Shown here: piece after piece, positions 32,830-44,400 of the stretch
How positions within the stretch are numbered: position 1 is the first letter of the stretch
Layout: each line of letters starts with the position of its first letter
Source: Paracyclopina nana
Taxonomy: Eukaryota > Arthropoda > Copepoda > Cyclopoida > Cyclopettidae
Reading direction: 5' to 3'
Assembly: GCA_019096065.1 (NCBI GenBank)
Contig: JAGUCH010000002.1
Coordinates: 11,420,501 to 11,484,500, forward strand
Length of the DNA stretch: 64,000 nt
Translations under genes and position numbers: made by a program
The notes under the pieces: generated by a model
The model's input: only the letters and a program-made list of their open reading frames with translations
Database searches by the model: none
What the model was told of the DNA's origin: nothing

Positions 32830-33325
32830 TAGTGATGGAACGAGCCGGAAATTTTCAGCTTGATCAAGCTTCAAGCTTTTTGAAAAGTGTTCGAGCGATC
32901 CCAAGCTTTTGAAAAAAATTATCAAGCTTTTTCAAGCTCAAAATTTCATATTTCAAGCTTTTTTCAAGCTTTTCACTTTTTTATTATGTTGGCATTTAAA
33001 ATGGCGATAAGTCACCAGATTTGACAAAATTACCCAAAAAGCGCAAATAAAGACATAAAGAAATAGCTTTAACTTAGATTTAAGTACTTCACTCCCTCAA
33101 GTATTTGCTGATTTTAAGATCAGCCCTTTTTTGTTTTGATTAAAAATTGGATAAAGTTTTGAAATTTTTTGGTGTCAAGCTTTTTATGCTTTGCATTTTT
33201 TGGGTTCAAGCTTTTTCTAGCTTTTCAAAATTTGGTTCGAGCGATCCCAAGCTTTTTGTTTATGTAGCTCAAGCTGGGTTTCAGCTTCAAGCTTTCAAGC
33301 CAAGCTGAAACTCGTTCCATCACTA
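32830..33325. mobile_element. Non-autonomous hAT-like MITE, copy 2
   Basis: 496 bp, same family as 7001-7481 but in opposite orientation. The TIRs (TAGTGATGGAACGAG and complement) are perfect, and the 8-bp target duplication CTGACGCA at 32822-32829 and 33326-33333 is perfect. The interior shows the same AAGCTT-rich subterminal repeats and no coding capacity. It lies in the interval between the ACAD and first THAP start codons, so it is part of, or next to, both promoters. Confidence 0.93.
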
Positions 33326-33432
33326 CTGACGCAGATCAAAACATGAACTTTGAACTGAAACTTTGGTCTTTTAGCAGAAGTTATTATGATAAAGCTTTAA
33401 ATTGGACTTGCTGACGAGACAATAAAGATACG

Positions 33433-34585
33433 ATGCGACGAGGAAAGTACACTGGATCCTTGCCCGCAAAGGGCAACGTTTGTTTCATTCAGGTACTTAA
33501 TCAAAACATGAAATTCTTCTGGAGAAAAAGTTTTAGGATTCTTGATCTTCTAGAATTGCCGGTCAAAATGGCTTCAAAAGCTGGAAGTGAGGCTGTCATA
33601 CTTCAAAATTCCCAAACCTGTGGATGAGAAAAGTGCAATGACTCACGAGAAATGGAAAGATCAACTTGGAATCAAAAGAGATGTGACGTGGCTACGCGTG
33701 TGTGAGCTCCATTTTGAGCCTCACTGCTTCATCAGAGACCTGGAAGCTGAGCTCACTGGCAGACCAGTGAGGAAAAGGCTGGAAGAGGGCTCTTTACCAA
33801 CCCTGTATTTGTCAAGAGAAGAAAACACTGTGCCTGACCTGGAGGGTGACACCATTGATGACGTCAAAAGGAGCCAGGTGTTGGCAAGTATTGCTCAAAG
33901 TCTACGTCGACAAGGAGATTCGGAGCTACAAAATCAAAATGAAGAAAGCCATACTTGTGTTGTAGCCACTACTTGCTCAGCTGATCGTCAAGGACTGAAA
34001 CGAATCGCTCCTAAGCCTTATGTGACTCAAGATAATCAAATATTGTCAACTAAATCAACGGCTCTTGGCATACTTTTCACCACTCCTTCCAATAGCTCAG
34101 TTGCAGGCAATTTAATTGTGGAAGATGACAACTTGTCAGAAGTTGAAAAACTCAAAGCCAGAAATGCAAATCAAGAAAAAATTATCGTAGACTTACGACA
34201 ACGCCTGTCTGACCTTTCAATGAAGTTGTCATTGCAGGCCTCCTTCGTGAAATCAGCCAAACGCAAAATGGCCACGCGAGAGTCAGTGATAAAAAAGCTA
34301 AGAAGTGATATGTCAAATTTGCGGAAAGAACGTCGAAAATTGAGGCAACGTGAATACATGCGGAAATTCAAGCAAGTCAAAGTAGCTGAAAAAAGGAGAG
34401 AACGAAGAGCCTGGATTTGCAAGCAGATCGAAGCTGGAGTCATGGACAAAAGCTCATTAGCCTTAGTGTATTCAAGAAAAGCATTGCCTTTCGAAAAAAC
34501 TCATCAGGAAGATAATGCAACCATGGTTGCTTTTTCAATTCCATACGATGAAACTCCTGACGAGTCGACAACTATTACCTTTTAA
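33433..34585 (+). CDS. THAP-domain protein with C-terminal coiled coil (copy 1)
   Basis: Two exons, 33433-33492 and 33554-34585 (intron 61 bp), give 363 aa. Splicing inside the zinc finger creates the C2CH ligands: Cys-x4-Cys in CFIQNC and Cys-x2-His in RVCELHF, with an intervening Trp (HEKWKDQL) and FKIPKP. The domain ends near PTLYLSREE. The remainder is an acidic linker, then a basic coiled coil (~200-290), followed by RRAWICKQIEAGVMDKSSLALVYSRKALPFE. That last module is shared with the adjacent THAP gene. THAP domains bind DNA and are related to P-element transposase; no transposase catalytic domain is present. The target is unknown. Confidence 0.85.
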
Positions 34586-34663
34586 ATGACGCCAGACATA
34601 ACTATATAAGCCCAAAAGCTTTTAGGTGGGATTCTTGGAGATAAATCATTTTTCTGATTGCAG

Positions 34664-36330
34664 ATGCCTCCGAAGAAGAATTACAGCTCCAGTTGCTTCT
34701 TTTGTGGATCAAGGCCTTTGAAGAAACGCATATCAGTGCACAAGCTGCAAAGCAAAGTTACTGAAGAGATCAAGCAAAAATGGCTGGAAATTGTCCCAGA
34801 ACTGTCCAAAGATCCGGGACTGCGGATCTGCTCAGAGCATTTTTTGCCTTCAGACTTTGAAAGGGACTTGCGAAATGAAATGCTAGGTTTGCCTCCTCGT
34901 AGAATACTCAAATCGTCTGCTGTACCTCGGTGTAGGAATCCTGAAGAAATGGCAAGTCTGCTCAAAACGAGTGACGAAGAGCCGAAAAAAGACGTAAAGC
35001 CTGAAGTGGGATTGCCAGTCAAGCATATGACCAAGTACGAATATTTTCATTTAAGATTTTTTAGGCAAATATCTAAAAAAACATTTTTGATTCAGACAGA
35101 GCAAAGAAGTCGCAGAGAAGCTCACCAAAGAGGTGGATCTTGTCACAGAAATAGCTGAGCTTCAGCGAATCTTGCTTGAGAAGGTTGGCAAAAATCTAGA
35201 CATGTCCAAATATCAGCAAGTGTTGAGTGATCCTTGCGATTCAAATCGACGCCAAATGTCTAAAGAATCCATCATTTTCAGCCTGAAAAACCAGGTAATA
35301 ATCAATTTTCGTTTGGCTTTCTGGAGGCTCTATATCACCTTATTGGCTGCAGATTTATAGGAAAAAGCCTACAACTAACCAAAAAATCATGCCTGATGAC
35401 CCACAAAAAGATGACTTGCATTTAGTGGCAAGTTTTGATGGAGGAAACGAAATCCTGTCAACAAAGGTAGCAGTGAAAAGGGTAGATTTGGTAGAGCTCT
35501 GCAATTTGGATCCTGAAGAGATTGGCAATGGACCTTTTGCAATACTTGATCGAAAAGGTCATACCGAGTTGAAAAACTACATGAATTCAGCTCGTAAGGA
35601 AAAAGATGATTACATAAAGCTTGAGCCATCAATGAAGGAAATCTCAAAGAGCAAAGTCGAGTCGGTGAGAAAGAGAATGATCATAGAGGGTGAAAAGTCA
35701 GTTGACAAACTCCAAGCTGATATTGAAATGTACAAATTGAAAGTCATAGAATTGAGGCTTTGGAAAAGGAAGTGGAGAAGTCAGCAACGATCTATAGAGT
35801 CCAAGAAGAGAAACCTCAGAGAAAAACTCGACAAAAGAAGAGCTTTCATCAAGGATCAAATTAGCAAGGGATACATGCACAAAAGCTGTAAGGTCCTTGT
35901 TCACTCAAGATCAAAGTTCCCTTATGAGCCAGGATTTGATGCTACTTGCAATTTGAAAAAGCTGAAAAGAAATTTCCCCAATGGCAATTTGTCCCAGCTC
36001 ATAAAAGGCACATTTCTAGCCGAGGATGGACTGGTGTATCCATGCAAAAAGAAAGTGAGTGATATTGAAAAACCTCAAAATGACAAACATAACTCAGTGA
36101 CAGAAGATGGATCGGAGGATGATCAAATCACTGCCGGAATCGCAGGGATGCAAGACAATGAAATTGTGGAGCCTATTTTTACCATTGATAATGAGCATCA
36201 CTACATCATAACACAACCCGAGGAACAGCAAGAAGTGAATCTAGCAGATCCATACGCTAACGGAGTCTCTGCTGTTATTCAATTCATTCAAATTGATCAG
36301 AGTGGAGGTCAAGTTTTTCAGAGATTGTAA
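34664..36330 (+). CDS. THAP-domain protein with C-terminal coiled coil (copy 2)
   Basis: Three exons, 34664-35034, 35096-35294 and 35353-36330, give 515 aa. The introns are 61 and 58 bp. A closer AG four bases before GAAAAAGCC would put a stop in frame, so the upstream acceptor (GCTGCAG) is preferred. The THAP finger has CFFC, HKLQSKVTEEIKQKW and RICSEHFLPSDFERD. A helical region and a long basic coiled coil follow, with RRAFIKDQISKGYMHKSCKVLVHSRSKFPYEP, homologous in position and sequence to the end of copy 1. An acidic C-terminal tail of ~100 aa is unique to this copy. It lies 78 bp downstream of copy 1 on the same strand, so tandem duplication is likely. Confidence 0.85.
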
Positions 36331-36668
36331 ATGTCATACGAGAATAATCTGACCGAATTGGACAAGAAAGAAACACTTGATTAAGAGCTCGTTCAGCATT
36401 CAAAAAGTCTACTCTTAAAAGCAAGGTAAAAGTGTAGGTCACAAAAGAATGCTTTAGAAAAAAGCTACAGCCTAAACTTTAAGTTATTTTTAAAAATCTC
36501 ATTTCAATTACCCTCCCTAAAATTGCAAGTTTTAGAAGTGCCAGCAGAATGAAAGATTAAATTGACATCATGCAATGTGAAAATTATAACATAATGTAGC
36601 AAAATGTATATCCCAAGATGGTATATCCTATGAGCAAACGATTCTAGCTTATTGTCATTGCAAAAATT
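36331..36668. other. 3' flank of THAP copy 2, no gene seen
   Basis: AT-rich DNA leading into the satellite array. Nothing else recognised. Confidence 0.5.
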
Positions 36669-39600
36669 TTATGGTTTAGCTAGATGGCTGCCATTTTTGC
36701 TCTCAGTACCCAACCAAAAGCTGATTTAAGCTTCCCACATCATGTCTGACATGTCCCCAAGACAGCCTGAGCTAACTTGAAATTTTGCATTTTTTCTCAA
36801 TTTCTAGTTAGGTTAGGTAAGAAAATGCAGTGAGGTTAGGTTAGGTTTAGCTTTATGGCAGCCATTTTTGATCTCAGCACCAAACCAAATGCTGTTTTGG
36901 GGTTCTCACATCATGTCTGACTTGTCCTGAGAGTCCCTTGAGCCAGCCTGAACTTTGGCATTTTAGTCAATTTTCAGTTTGGTTAGGTTAGGTTTAGCTT
37001 TTTTGAACTTTGGCATTTTTCATCAATTATCAGTTTGGTTAGGTGAGGCTTAGCTTTATGGCAGCCATTTTTGATCTCAGCACCATTCACAACAGTAACA
37101 TAACAATAACAAACGCAAGTAGCACGCCTAGCGGAGGAAAAGTTGAAACATTTGGGATTAGGGAGTAGTCTATTCAAAATTCAGTGCTACAAGATCCCTT
37201 GATGTGAGCGTGCAGTGAATTTTGGATCTTTTACATCGTCTAACAAGAAAAGGATAAAAAAGGACCGATCTTAGGGCAATTTTTGTGTGCATTAGCAATT
37301 TTTTTAGTTTCGTGTTGGCTACAAGTTTTCTAAACTGTTAGAAATCATTAAGATCAATGGAGCAAGTTTTTTTGGCACTCCAATTGAGAAGTCTGGAGAT
37401 TATTTTGATTCTTCTTTTTAAATTCAGCCTCAAAAAAGTAGTACGGTTGTGTAAACCGTGAAACCTGAAATCCCAAGTATTTCTCCAGTAATGTCACTTG
37501 ATGGCGTATCATTGTTATGATACTTTTGTCTATACCAAATGCTGTTTTGGGGTTCCCACATCATGTCTGACTTGTCCCAAGAGTCCTTTGCATTTTTCAT
37601 CAATTTTCAGTTTGGTTAGAAACTGGAGTGAGGTTAGATTAGGTTTAGCTTTATGGCAGCCATTTTTTATGTCAGCATCAAACCTAATGCTGTTTTTGGG
37701 TTCCCACATCATGTCTGGCTTGTCCCCAGAGTCCCTTGAGCCAGCCTGAATTTTTGCATTTTTCATCAATTTTCAGTTTGGTGAGGTTAGAAACTGGAGT
37801 GAGGTTAGGTTTATCTTTTTGGCAGCCATTTTTTATTTCAGCTCCAAACCAAATGCTGTTTTGGGGTTCCCACATCATGTCTTGCTTGTCCTGAGAGTCC
37901 CTTGAGCCAGCCTGAATTTTTGCATTTTTCATCAATTTTCAGTTTGGTGAGGTTAGAAACTGGAGTGAGGTTAGGTTTATCTTTTTGGCAGCCATTTTGG
38001 ATCTCAGCACCAAACCAAATGCTTTTTTGGGGTTCCCACATCATGTCTGGCTTGTCCCAAGAGTCCTTTGCATTTCTCATCAATTTTCAGTTTGGTTAGA
38101 AACTGGATTGAGAATAGGTTTAGCTTTATTGCAGCCATATTTGATCTCAGCACCAAACCGAATGCTGTTTTGGGGTTCCCACATCATGTCTTACTTGTCC
38201 CCAGAGTCCCTTGAGTCAGCCTGAATTTTTGCATTTTTCATCAATTTTCAGTTTGGTAAGATTACAAACTGGAGTGAGGTTAGGTTATGTTTAGCTTTAT
38301 TCCCTTGAGCCAGCCTGAAATTTTTGCATTTAATGTCAATTTTCAGTTTGGTGAGGTTATGAACTAGAGTGAGGTTACATTAGGTTTAGCTTTATGGCAG
38401 CCATTTTTGATCTCAGCACCAAACCAAATGCTGTTTTGGGGTTCCCACATCATGTCTGACTTGTCCCAAGAGTCCTTTGCATTTTTCATCAATTTTCAGT
38501 TTGGTTAGAAACTGGAGTGTGGTTAGATTAGGTTTAGCTTTATGGCAGCCATTTTTTATGTCAGCATCAAACCTAATGCTGTTTTTGGGTTCCCACATCA
38601 TGTCTGGCTTGTCCCCAGAGTCCCTTGAGCCAGCCTGAATTTTTGCATTTTTCATTATTTTCAGTTTGGTTAGACAGGTCAGACTGCTCAAGGGACTCTA
38701 GGGACAAGTCAGACATGATGTGAGAACCCAAAAACAGCATTTGGTTTGGTGCTGAGATCAAACCTTATTCTGTTTTGGATTTCTCACATATTGTCAGACT
38801 TGTCGCCAGAGTCCCTTGGGCCAGCCTGAATTTTGGCATTTTTCATCAATTTTCAGTTTGGTGAGGTTAAAAACTGGAGTGAGGTTAGGTTAGGTTTATC
38901 TTTTTGGCAACCATTTTTGATCTCAGCATCAAACCTAATACTGTTTTGGATTTCTCACATATTGTCAGACTGAGCCAGAGTCCCATGAGCCAGCCTGAAT
39001 TTGCATTTTATGTCAATTTTCAGTTTGGTGAGGTGATGAACTAGAGTGAGGTTATGTTAAGTTTAGCATATTTTTGATCTCAGCATCAAACCTAATGCTG
39101 TTTTTGGGTTCTCACATCATGTCTGTCTTGTCCCCAGAGTCCCTTGAGCCAGCCAGAATTTTTGCATTTTTCATCATTTTCAGTTTGGTTAGGTTAGAAA
39201 CTGGGGTGAGGTTACATTAGGTTTAGCTTTATGGCAGCCATTTTTTATCTCAGCACCAAACCAAATGCTGTTTTGGGGTTCTCACATCATGTCTGACTTG
39301 TCCCCAGAGTCCCTTGAGTCAGCCTGAATTTTTGCATTTTATGTCAATTTTTCAGTTTGGTGAGGTTATGAACTAGAGTGAGGTTATGTTAAGTTTAGCA
39401 TATTTTTTATCTCAGCATCAAACCTAATGCTGTTTTTGGGTTCTCACATCATGTCTGTCTTGTCCCCACAGTCCCTTGAGCCTTGGTTTGGTTGGTTACT
39501 GGGGTGAGGTTACATTAGGTTTAGCTTTATGGCAGCCATTTTTTATCTCAGCACCAAACCAAATGCTGTTTTCGGGTTCTCACATCATGTCTGACTTGTC

Positions 39601-40505
39601 CCTAGAGTCCCTTGGGCCAGCCTGAATTTTGGGATTTTTCATCATTTTCAGTTTGGTGAGTTTAGGAACTGGGGTGAGGTTACATTAGGTTTAGCTTTAT
39701 GGCAGCCATTTTTTGATTTCAGCACCAAACCAAATGCTGTTTTTGGGGTCTCACATCATGTCTGACTTGTCCCTAGAGTCCCTTGAGCAGTCTGATTATT
39801 TGCATTTTTTATCAATTTTCAGTTTGGTTAGATTAGAAACTGGAGTGAGGTTAGGTTAGGTTTAGCTTTATGGCAGCCATTTTTGATTTCAGCACCAAAC
39901 CAAATGCTGTTTTCGGGTTCCCACATCACGTCTGACTTGTCCCCAGAGTCCCTTGAGTCAGCCTGAATTTTTGCATTTTTTGTCAATTTTTCAGTTTGGT
40001 AAGGTTAGAAACTGGAGTGAGGTTAGGTTAGGTTTAGCTTTATGGCAGCCATTTTTGATCTCAGCACCGAACCAAATGCTGTTTTTGGGGTTCCCACATC
40101 ATGTCAGACTTGTCCCCAGAGTCCCTTGAGCCAGCCTGAATTTTTGCATTTTTCATCATTTTCAGTTTGGTTAGGTTAGAAACTGGAGTGAGGTTTGGTT
40201 AGGTTTAGCTTTATGGGAGCCATTTTTGATCTCAGCATCAAACCTAATGCTGTTTTGGGATTCCCACATCATGTCTGTCTTGTCCCCAGAGTCCCTTGAG
40301 CCAGCTTAAATTTTAGCATTTTTCATCATTTTTAGTTTGGTTAGACAGGTCAGACTGCTCAAGGGACTCTAGGGACAAGTCAGACATGATGTGAGAACCC
40401 AAAAACAGCATTTGGCAGCCATTTTTGATCTCAGCACCAAACCAAATGCTGTTTTGGGGTTCTCACATCATGTCTGACTTGTCCTTAGAGTCCCTTGGGC
40501 CAGCC
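36669..40505. repeat. ~145-175 bp satellite array with short TTAGG runs
   Basis: A unit containing GCAGCCATTTTTGATCTCAG, CCAAATGCTGTTTTGGGGTT, CACATCATGTCTGACTTGTC and AGTCCCTTGAGCCAGCCTGA, then TTTCAGTTTGGTTAGGTTAG, recurs about 20-25 times with moderate divergence and indels. Junctions often carry GAGGTTAGGTTAGGTTTAGC, that is, two TTAGG-type telomere-like repeats. Two inverted segments (about 38676-38762 and 40346-40415) share the same 75-bp sequence, implying a higher-order duplication. The array is interrupted at ~37087-37531. It is non-coding; recurring short frames are shadows of the repeat. Confidence 0.92.
37087..37531. other. Unique-sequence interruption of the satellite
   Basis: About 445 bp unlike the satellite unit separates two array blocks. 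No clear TIRs, target duplication or reading frame were found. A palindrome GTATCATTGTTATGATAC lies near its right end. Confidence 0.5.
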
Positions 40506-40929
40506 TTGTTGCCACTCGATATTTACTTTACAAAATTTGCTCAGCTATTTTATTAGCTTGTTTCAAAATCATTTACATTTATAAATAGATATTTTTTTAG
40601 AAGCAATCCTTTTATTTTTTTTACAGCTTTTCAGTTAGTGCTCTTTTTTGCTTTTTTCTAATTTGGCCCTAAATTGAGTATTTCACTTTTTATGGCAAAA
40701 TACCCAAAATAGAGCCCTTTAAATCATTTAAGCTTTGCCTGCCGCGTACAGTTTCGTAGCCGCATTCTGTATTTTTCATTTATTTTAAGATCTAAAAATA
40801 TTTAAAAATTATTTATTCTGTGTTAGAAAGTCTTTTCATGGTTAGACGAGTTGGTTGAAGATATGCAGAATCATCACGCGCGGTAGTTTGCGAAAACCAG
40901 TTTTAGTCGTGGCTTTTGTTACGAGCAAC
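40506..40929. other. Intergenic; includes dispersed repeat fragment 40533-40592
   Basis: AT-rich region between the satellite and the next gene. It holds the second copy of the fragment at 26453-26520. The promoter of the following gene is expected here. Confidence 0.5.
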
Positions 40930-41273
40930 ATGGAGCGATTTGCATTATGTCTAGTGGCCATTTTGGCTTTGTTTGGAACCATCAGAGCACTGACTCCATT
41001 GCAAAAGTTCTCCAAAACTACCATTTATGCGGAGCAATTTGAGCCCAGCAAAGTTGACGAGCCTGTGAGTTTAATAATTTAATAATGATGAAAACTGCTT
41101 CAATATCTGCACAGGCTTCTTCATTAACTATTTGTGGAATATTATGCGGAGTGGATGAGGATTGCAACGCGTTTACCTATGATGCTGAAAACAAATTATG
41201 CACCATTGGATTTTGGGATGACGCGGATTACTTAGAGGCTGGCACCGACTTGGATGCCTACACTCTTCAATAA
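40930..41273 (+). CDS. Small secreted Cys-containing protein (PAN-like motif)
   Basis: Two exons, 40930-41064 and 41115-41273 (intron 50 bp), give 97 aa. The signal peptide is MERFALCLVAILALFGTIRA. The mature part has four Cys in the order CGILC, DCNAFTYD, LCTIGFW, which resembles the core of PAN/apple domains (C-x3-C-x5-C-x-A/F-x-Y ... C) but is shorter than a full domain. It ends in acidic residues. The 3' flank holds a TAG microsatellite (~41346-41362). Function is unknown. The clean intron and signal peptide argue for a real gene. Confidence 0.7.
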
Positions 41274-41454
41274 TGATGCTACTAAAAAGAAATTACACGG
41301 AAAGAATAGCTGTAGTTTAGTACAACAAGGTTTGTGTGTGAAGTGTAGTAGTAGTAGTAGTAACAGTAATAAATAGAAGTTTTGACCACATCAATTCAAA
41401 GCGAGGTATGTGTAGTATATAAATGAATTAGCAGTAACAGTAGCTAAAAATAGC

Positions 41455-44400
41455 TCAGATTGGCACTGAGCTGCTGCTCTGAGCTCTCAAAGGCCTCGTG
41501 GATATGTTGGCAGCTCTGACAGAGGCTGCTTGATGATGCTGTTGCTGTTGCTTTTTTTGCCCCACAGCAACGTAGGAAAACACGCACAAGACAGAGTAGC
41601 AGATCTGGTCAGCCAATTTGGTGGCGAATTTGCGCTGCACCACCGACTTGGAGGCCGCGTGGTATTCTTCGACCACAAAAATGCTGCTTCTCTGAGTGAA
41701 GCATTTCCTGATATGTGCCAACCGGATGAACTCCTCCCTCTTGGCAAAGAGAAGGCTGATGCCTTCCATGCACACCTGGAGCAGGCAGCCTTCATTGGTG
41801 GCCAGGTCTTCCACAGGGTAGTCTCCTCCAACGTCCAGAGGCCGCCGAGGTCCGGATCCCACGGGATCAAGGATCTGGGAAATGCTGCTGTTACTGCTGC
41901 TGCCCCTCCTTGAGTTGCTGGCACTCTTCCTCCGCCCTCCAGCTGAGGTCGGTGTGCCAGCTATGGAAGTCATGTCCACGGACATGTTGCCACGTAGTGC
42001 GGCGGACTCCATGGCCTCCTTGATGCAATAGTAGAGGTCACGACACTTTTTCGTGTGATACTTCTTCAGCTCCGTCAAACCGCCAGCTCTTCTCCACAGA
42101 CAAATCACCTTGTTTCTCGGACTGAACGTCATATTGACCATCTCGTCGTAGAACCACCTTTCAATGACAGCCCCGTTGAGCGACCTGATGATGAGGCCGT
42201 CCTCGCGAACCTCCATGAAAAGCAAGTCTCCCGTGGAGTCCGTGCCAGCGTGAACCGTGAACGTTCTGCGACACATTTGCCGAGATGGAAGAGGCTTCAA
42301 GTCCACGTCGTTTGCTTCGAGGTAATCCAAGTGGTCCAACAGGTGATTGATTTCCACGCTATGAATCAAGCCCAAATGACATTTGCCCATAAGTCGCTGG
42401 ATTTTCTGCCTGATTGATGGTTTGCTGACCTAAACAGAGAGGAAGCTTTTGAAATTTTTTATTTGGAACTGGTTGAATTTCAGTTAAAATTGTTCGATGA
42501 CTTTGATCCCAAACATATCGGGTCAGAAGCTAAGTCATATTAGTTTATATAATATAATCAAGTTTGTTCCAATGTGAAATGTCGCGGATTTTAATGTAGC
42601 TGTGTACGCTCATAAATTTCCGGTAAATGTACAGTTTGAAAACAAATTTAAAACTTGCAGGAATGATGGAGAAGTCTGTTTCAGTCACACAGGAGTGCCT
42701 TAAAAAAATGGCTCGCTTTCGCAAATGACAAACTTTTCCGGTATTTTAAATCAGCTGAGTCAGATTCTCAGTACTTTGTAGTTACGTAACTTCCGGTAAT
42801 TTAAGTAAACAAATCGTGCAAACATAAAACACTGAACCGGAGAAACTGTGGAAGCAGGAAAAATCTCGAAAACTACGATTACACTGGACGGCGGATTCGT
42901 GATTCGAGTGTTTTACCTGCATCAAAAGCATGAAAGCGGTAAGATTGTAAAGAATGACGGATAGCAATCGGTCCTCGTCATTTTCCATCACTCGTTTCTC
43001 ATTTTCAGCGAGGGCGTTGTAGCGGTCAAGCAGCTCGTCCACGCCAGTATCCATGCCAATCAGATCTCTTTCCTGGGCGACTGCGTCACAAAAGAGATCC
43101 TCCCAGAATTGCATTTCCTGCCACATGAAGCTGGGATTAGTGGTGCCGACGGCGGCTGGAGCGATGCTGGAGCGGCGGTCTTTGTTGTTGGCAGCAGCCT
43201 CGGGATCCTTGATGTGCGTCAAAGGGACAAAGCCTTCAAAAAGGTAAGTCTTCTCCTCTCCTCCCTCTTTCTCGCTCGCGGATATTGGCACCAGATTGCC
43301 CCCTTTGAACCGATATCTCCCTGACAACGAGGACTTTTTTGGCATCGGCTGAGCGCCGCCTGCAGCATAAAGGCCGGAGATGTTGTCCACGTCTCCGTCA
43401 GAGACCACACTGCGCGATCTCCCCTTGTCATGGCTGCTGTTGGTGTTCATCTTCTGAAAAACTCCCCCCGGATTCTGCCTGAATGAAGGATTGGCCACCA
43501 AAGAGCCAGTGTCTGTCATGCTTCCAGTTTCGCTCTCTGTCTCGAAAGCGTTGTCTTGCAACGTTGATGAGCCCGAGTCCATGCTGCCAGTCCTTTCAAG
43601 GCCAATCAAATTATCGCTGTTGGTTGTATTGCCGCCACTCACGTCAGAAATAATGCCATTGGGCAAGGTCAGCACGGGGCTGGTTGCATTGCTAATGCCA
43701 ACATTTGGAGCTGATGACCAGTAGTGCGTGTGAATGAGCTCCAGCATTTGGAAAGCAGAGGCGATGCCAGTTGAAGTGGCCGATCCTTGCCACGTGGACT
43801 CGAGGCCATAGACCACTGCTGTCATCAGCCTGCTCACGCCCTTCCATATGGACTTTTCCAGGCACAAGTCCTCGATGTGGCCGTCCCTGGTCAAATGCTG
43901 TCCGAATTTGCGTTGTAAGTAGCTGAGCAGGAATGACCGGTGCATTTCCTCTTCCATAAGCCTTTTGAGTCGGTTGAGTTTGAGCCAGCCTACGCCCTCG
44001 CCCATGAGGACACGATCCGCCGCATCCTTGATGATGGCGTGATTGTCTGCGCTTATGGTGGCATACTTGCTGCTGCCTCCATTTCCCAGCATGACACTGT
44101 TGGTGAGCTCCTTCGTTGGCTCCCCTTGGCCATACCCGAACATGCTCTCCAGCAGAGTGGAGGTTTGCGTGGCCAAACCGCTGAGGTCGCTGCTGATCGA
44201 GCTGAATATCTCTTGCGTTGTACTCGAGTATGTCGACACATTGGACAACGTTGAATTGGATCTCGTCAGTTGAGGGTAATGCTCGTCAAGGAATCTCGTG
44301 GTTGTCGTCTCTTTGCAAGCCTTTAGCTGCCTCTTTCCATTGCTCGCATTTAGGGGGGACCTTGGTGGCTCTTGGGCATCACACGAGAGGTGGCCAACCG

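Noticed and set aside
37498-38761. Repeated 60-90 aa frames in the satellite (for example with KAKPNLT)
   Set aside because: They recur with the repeat unit, shift frame between units and match no protein.
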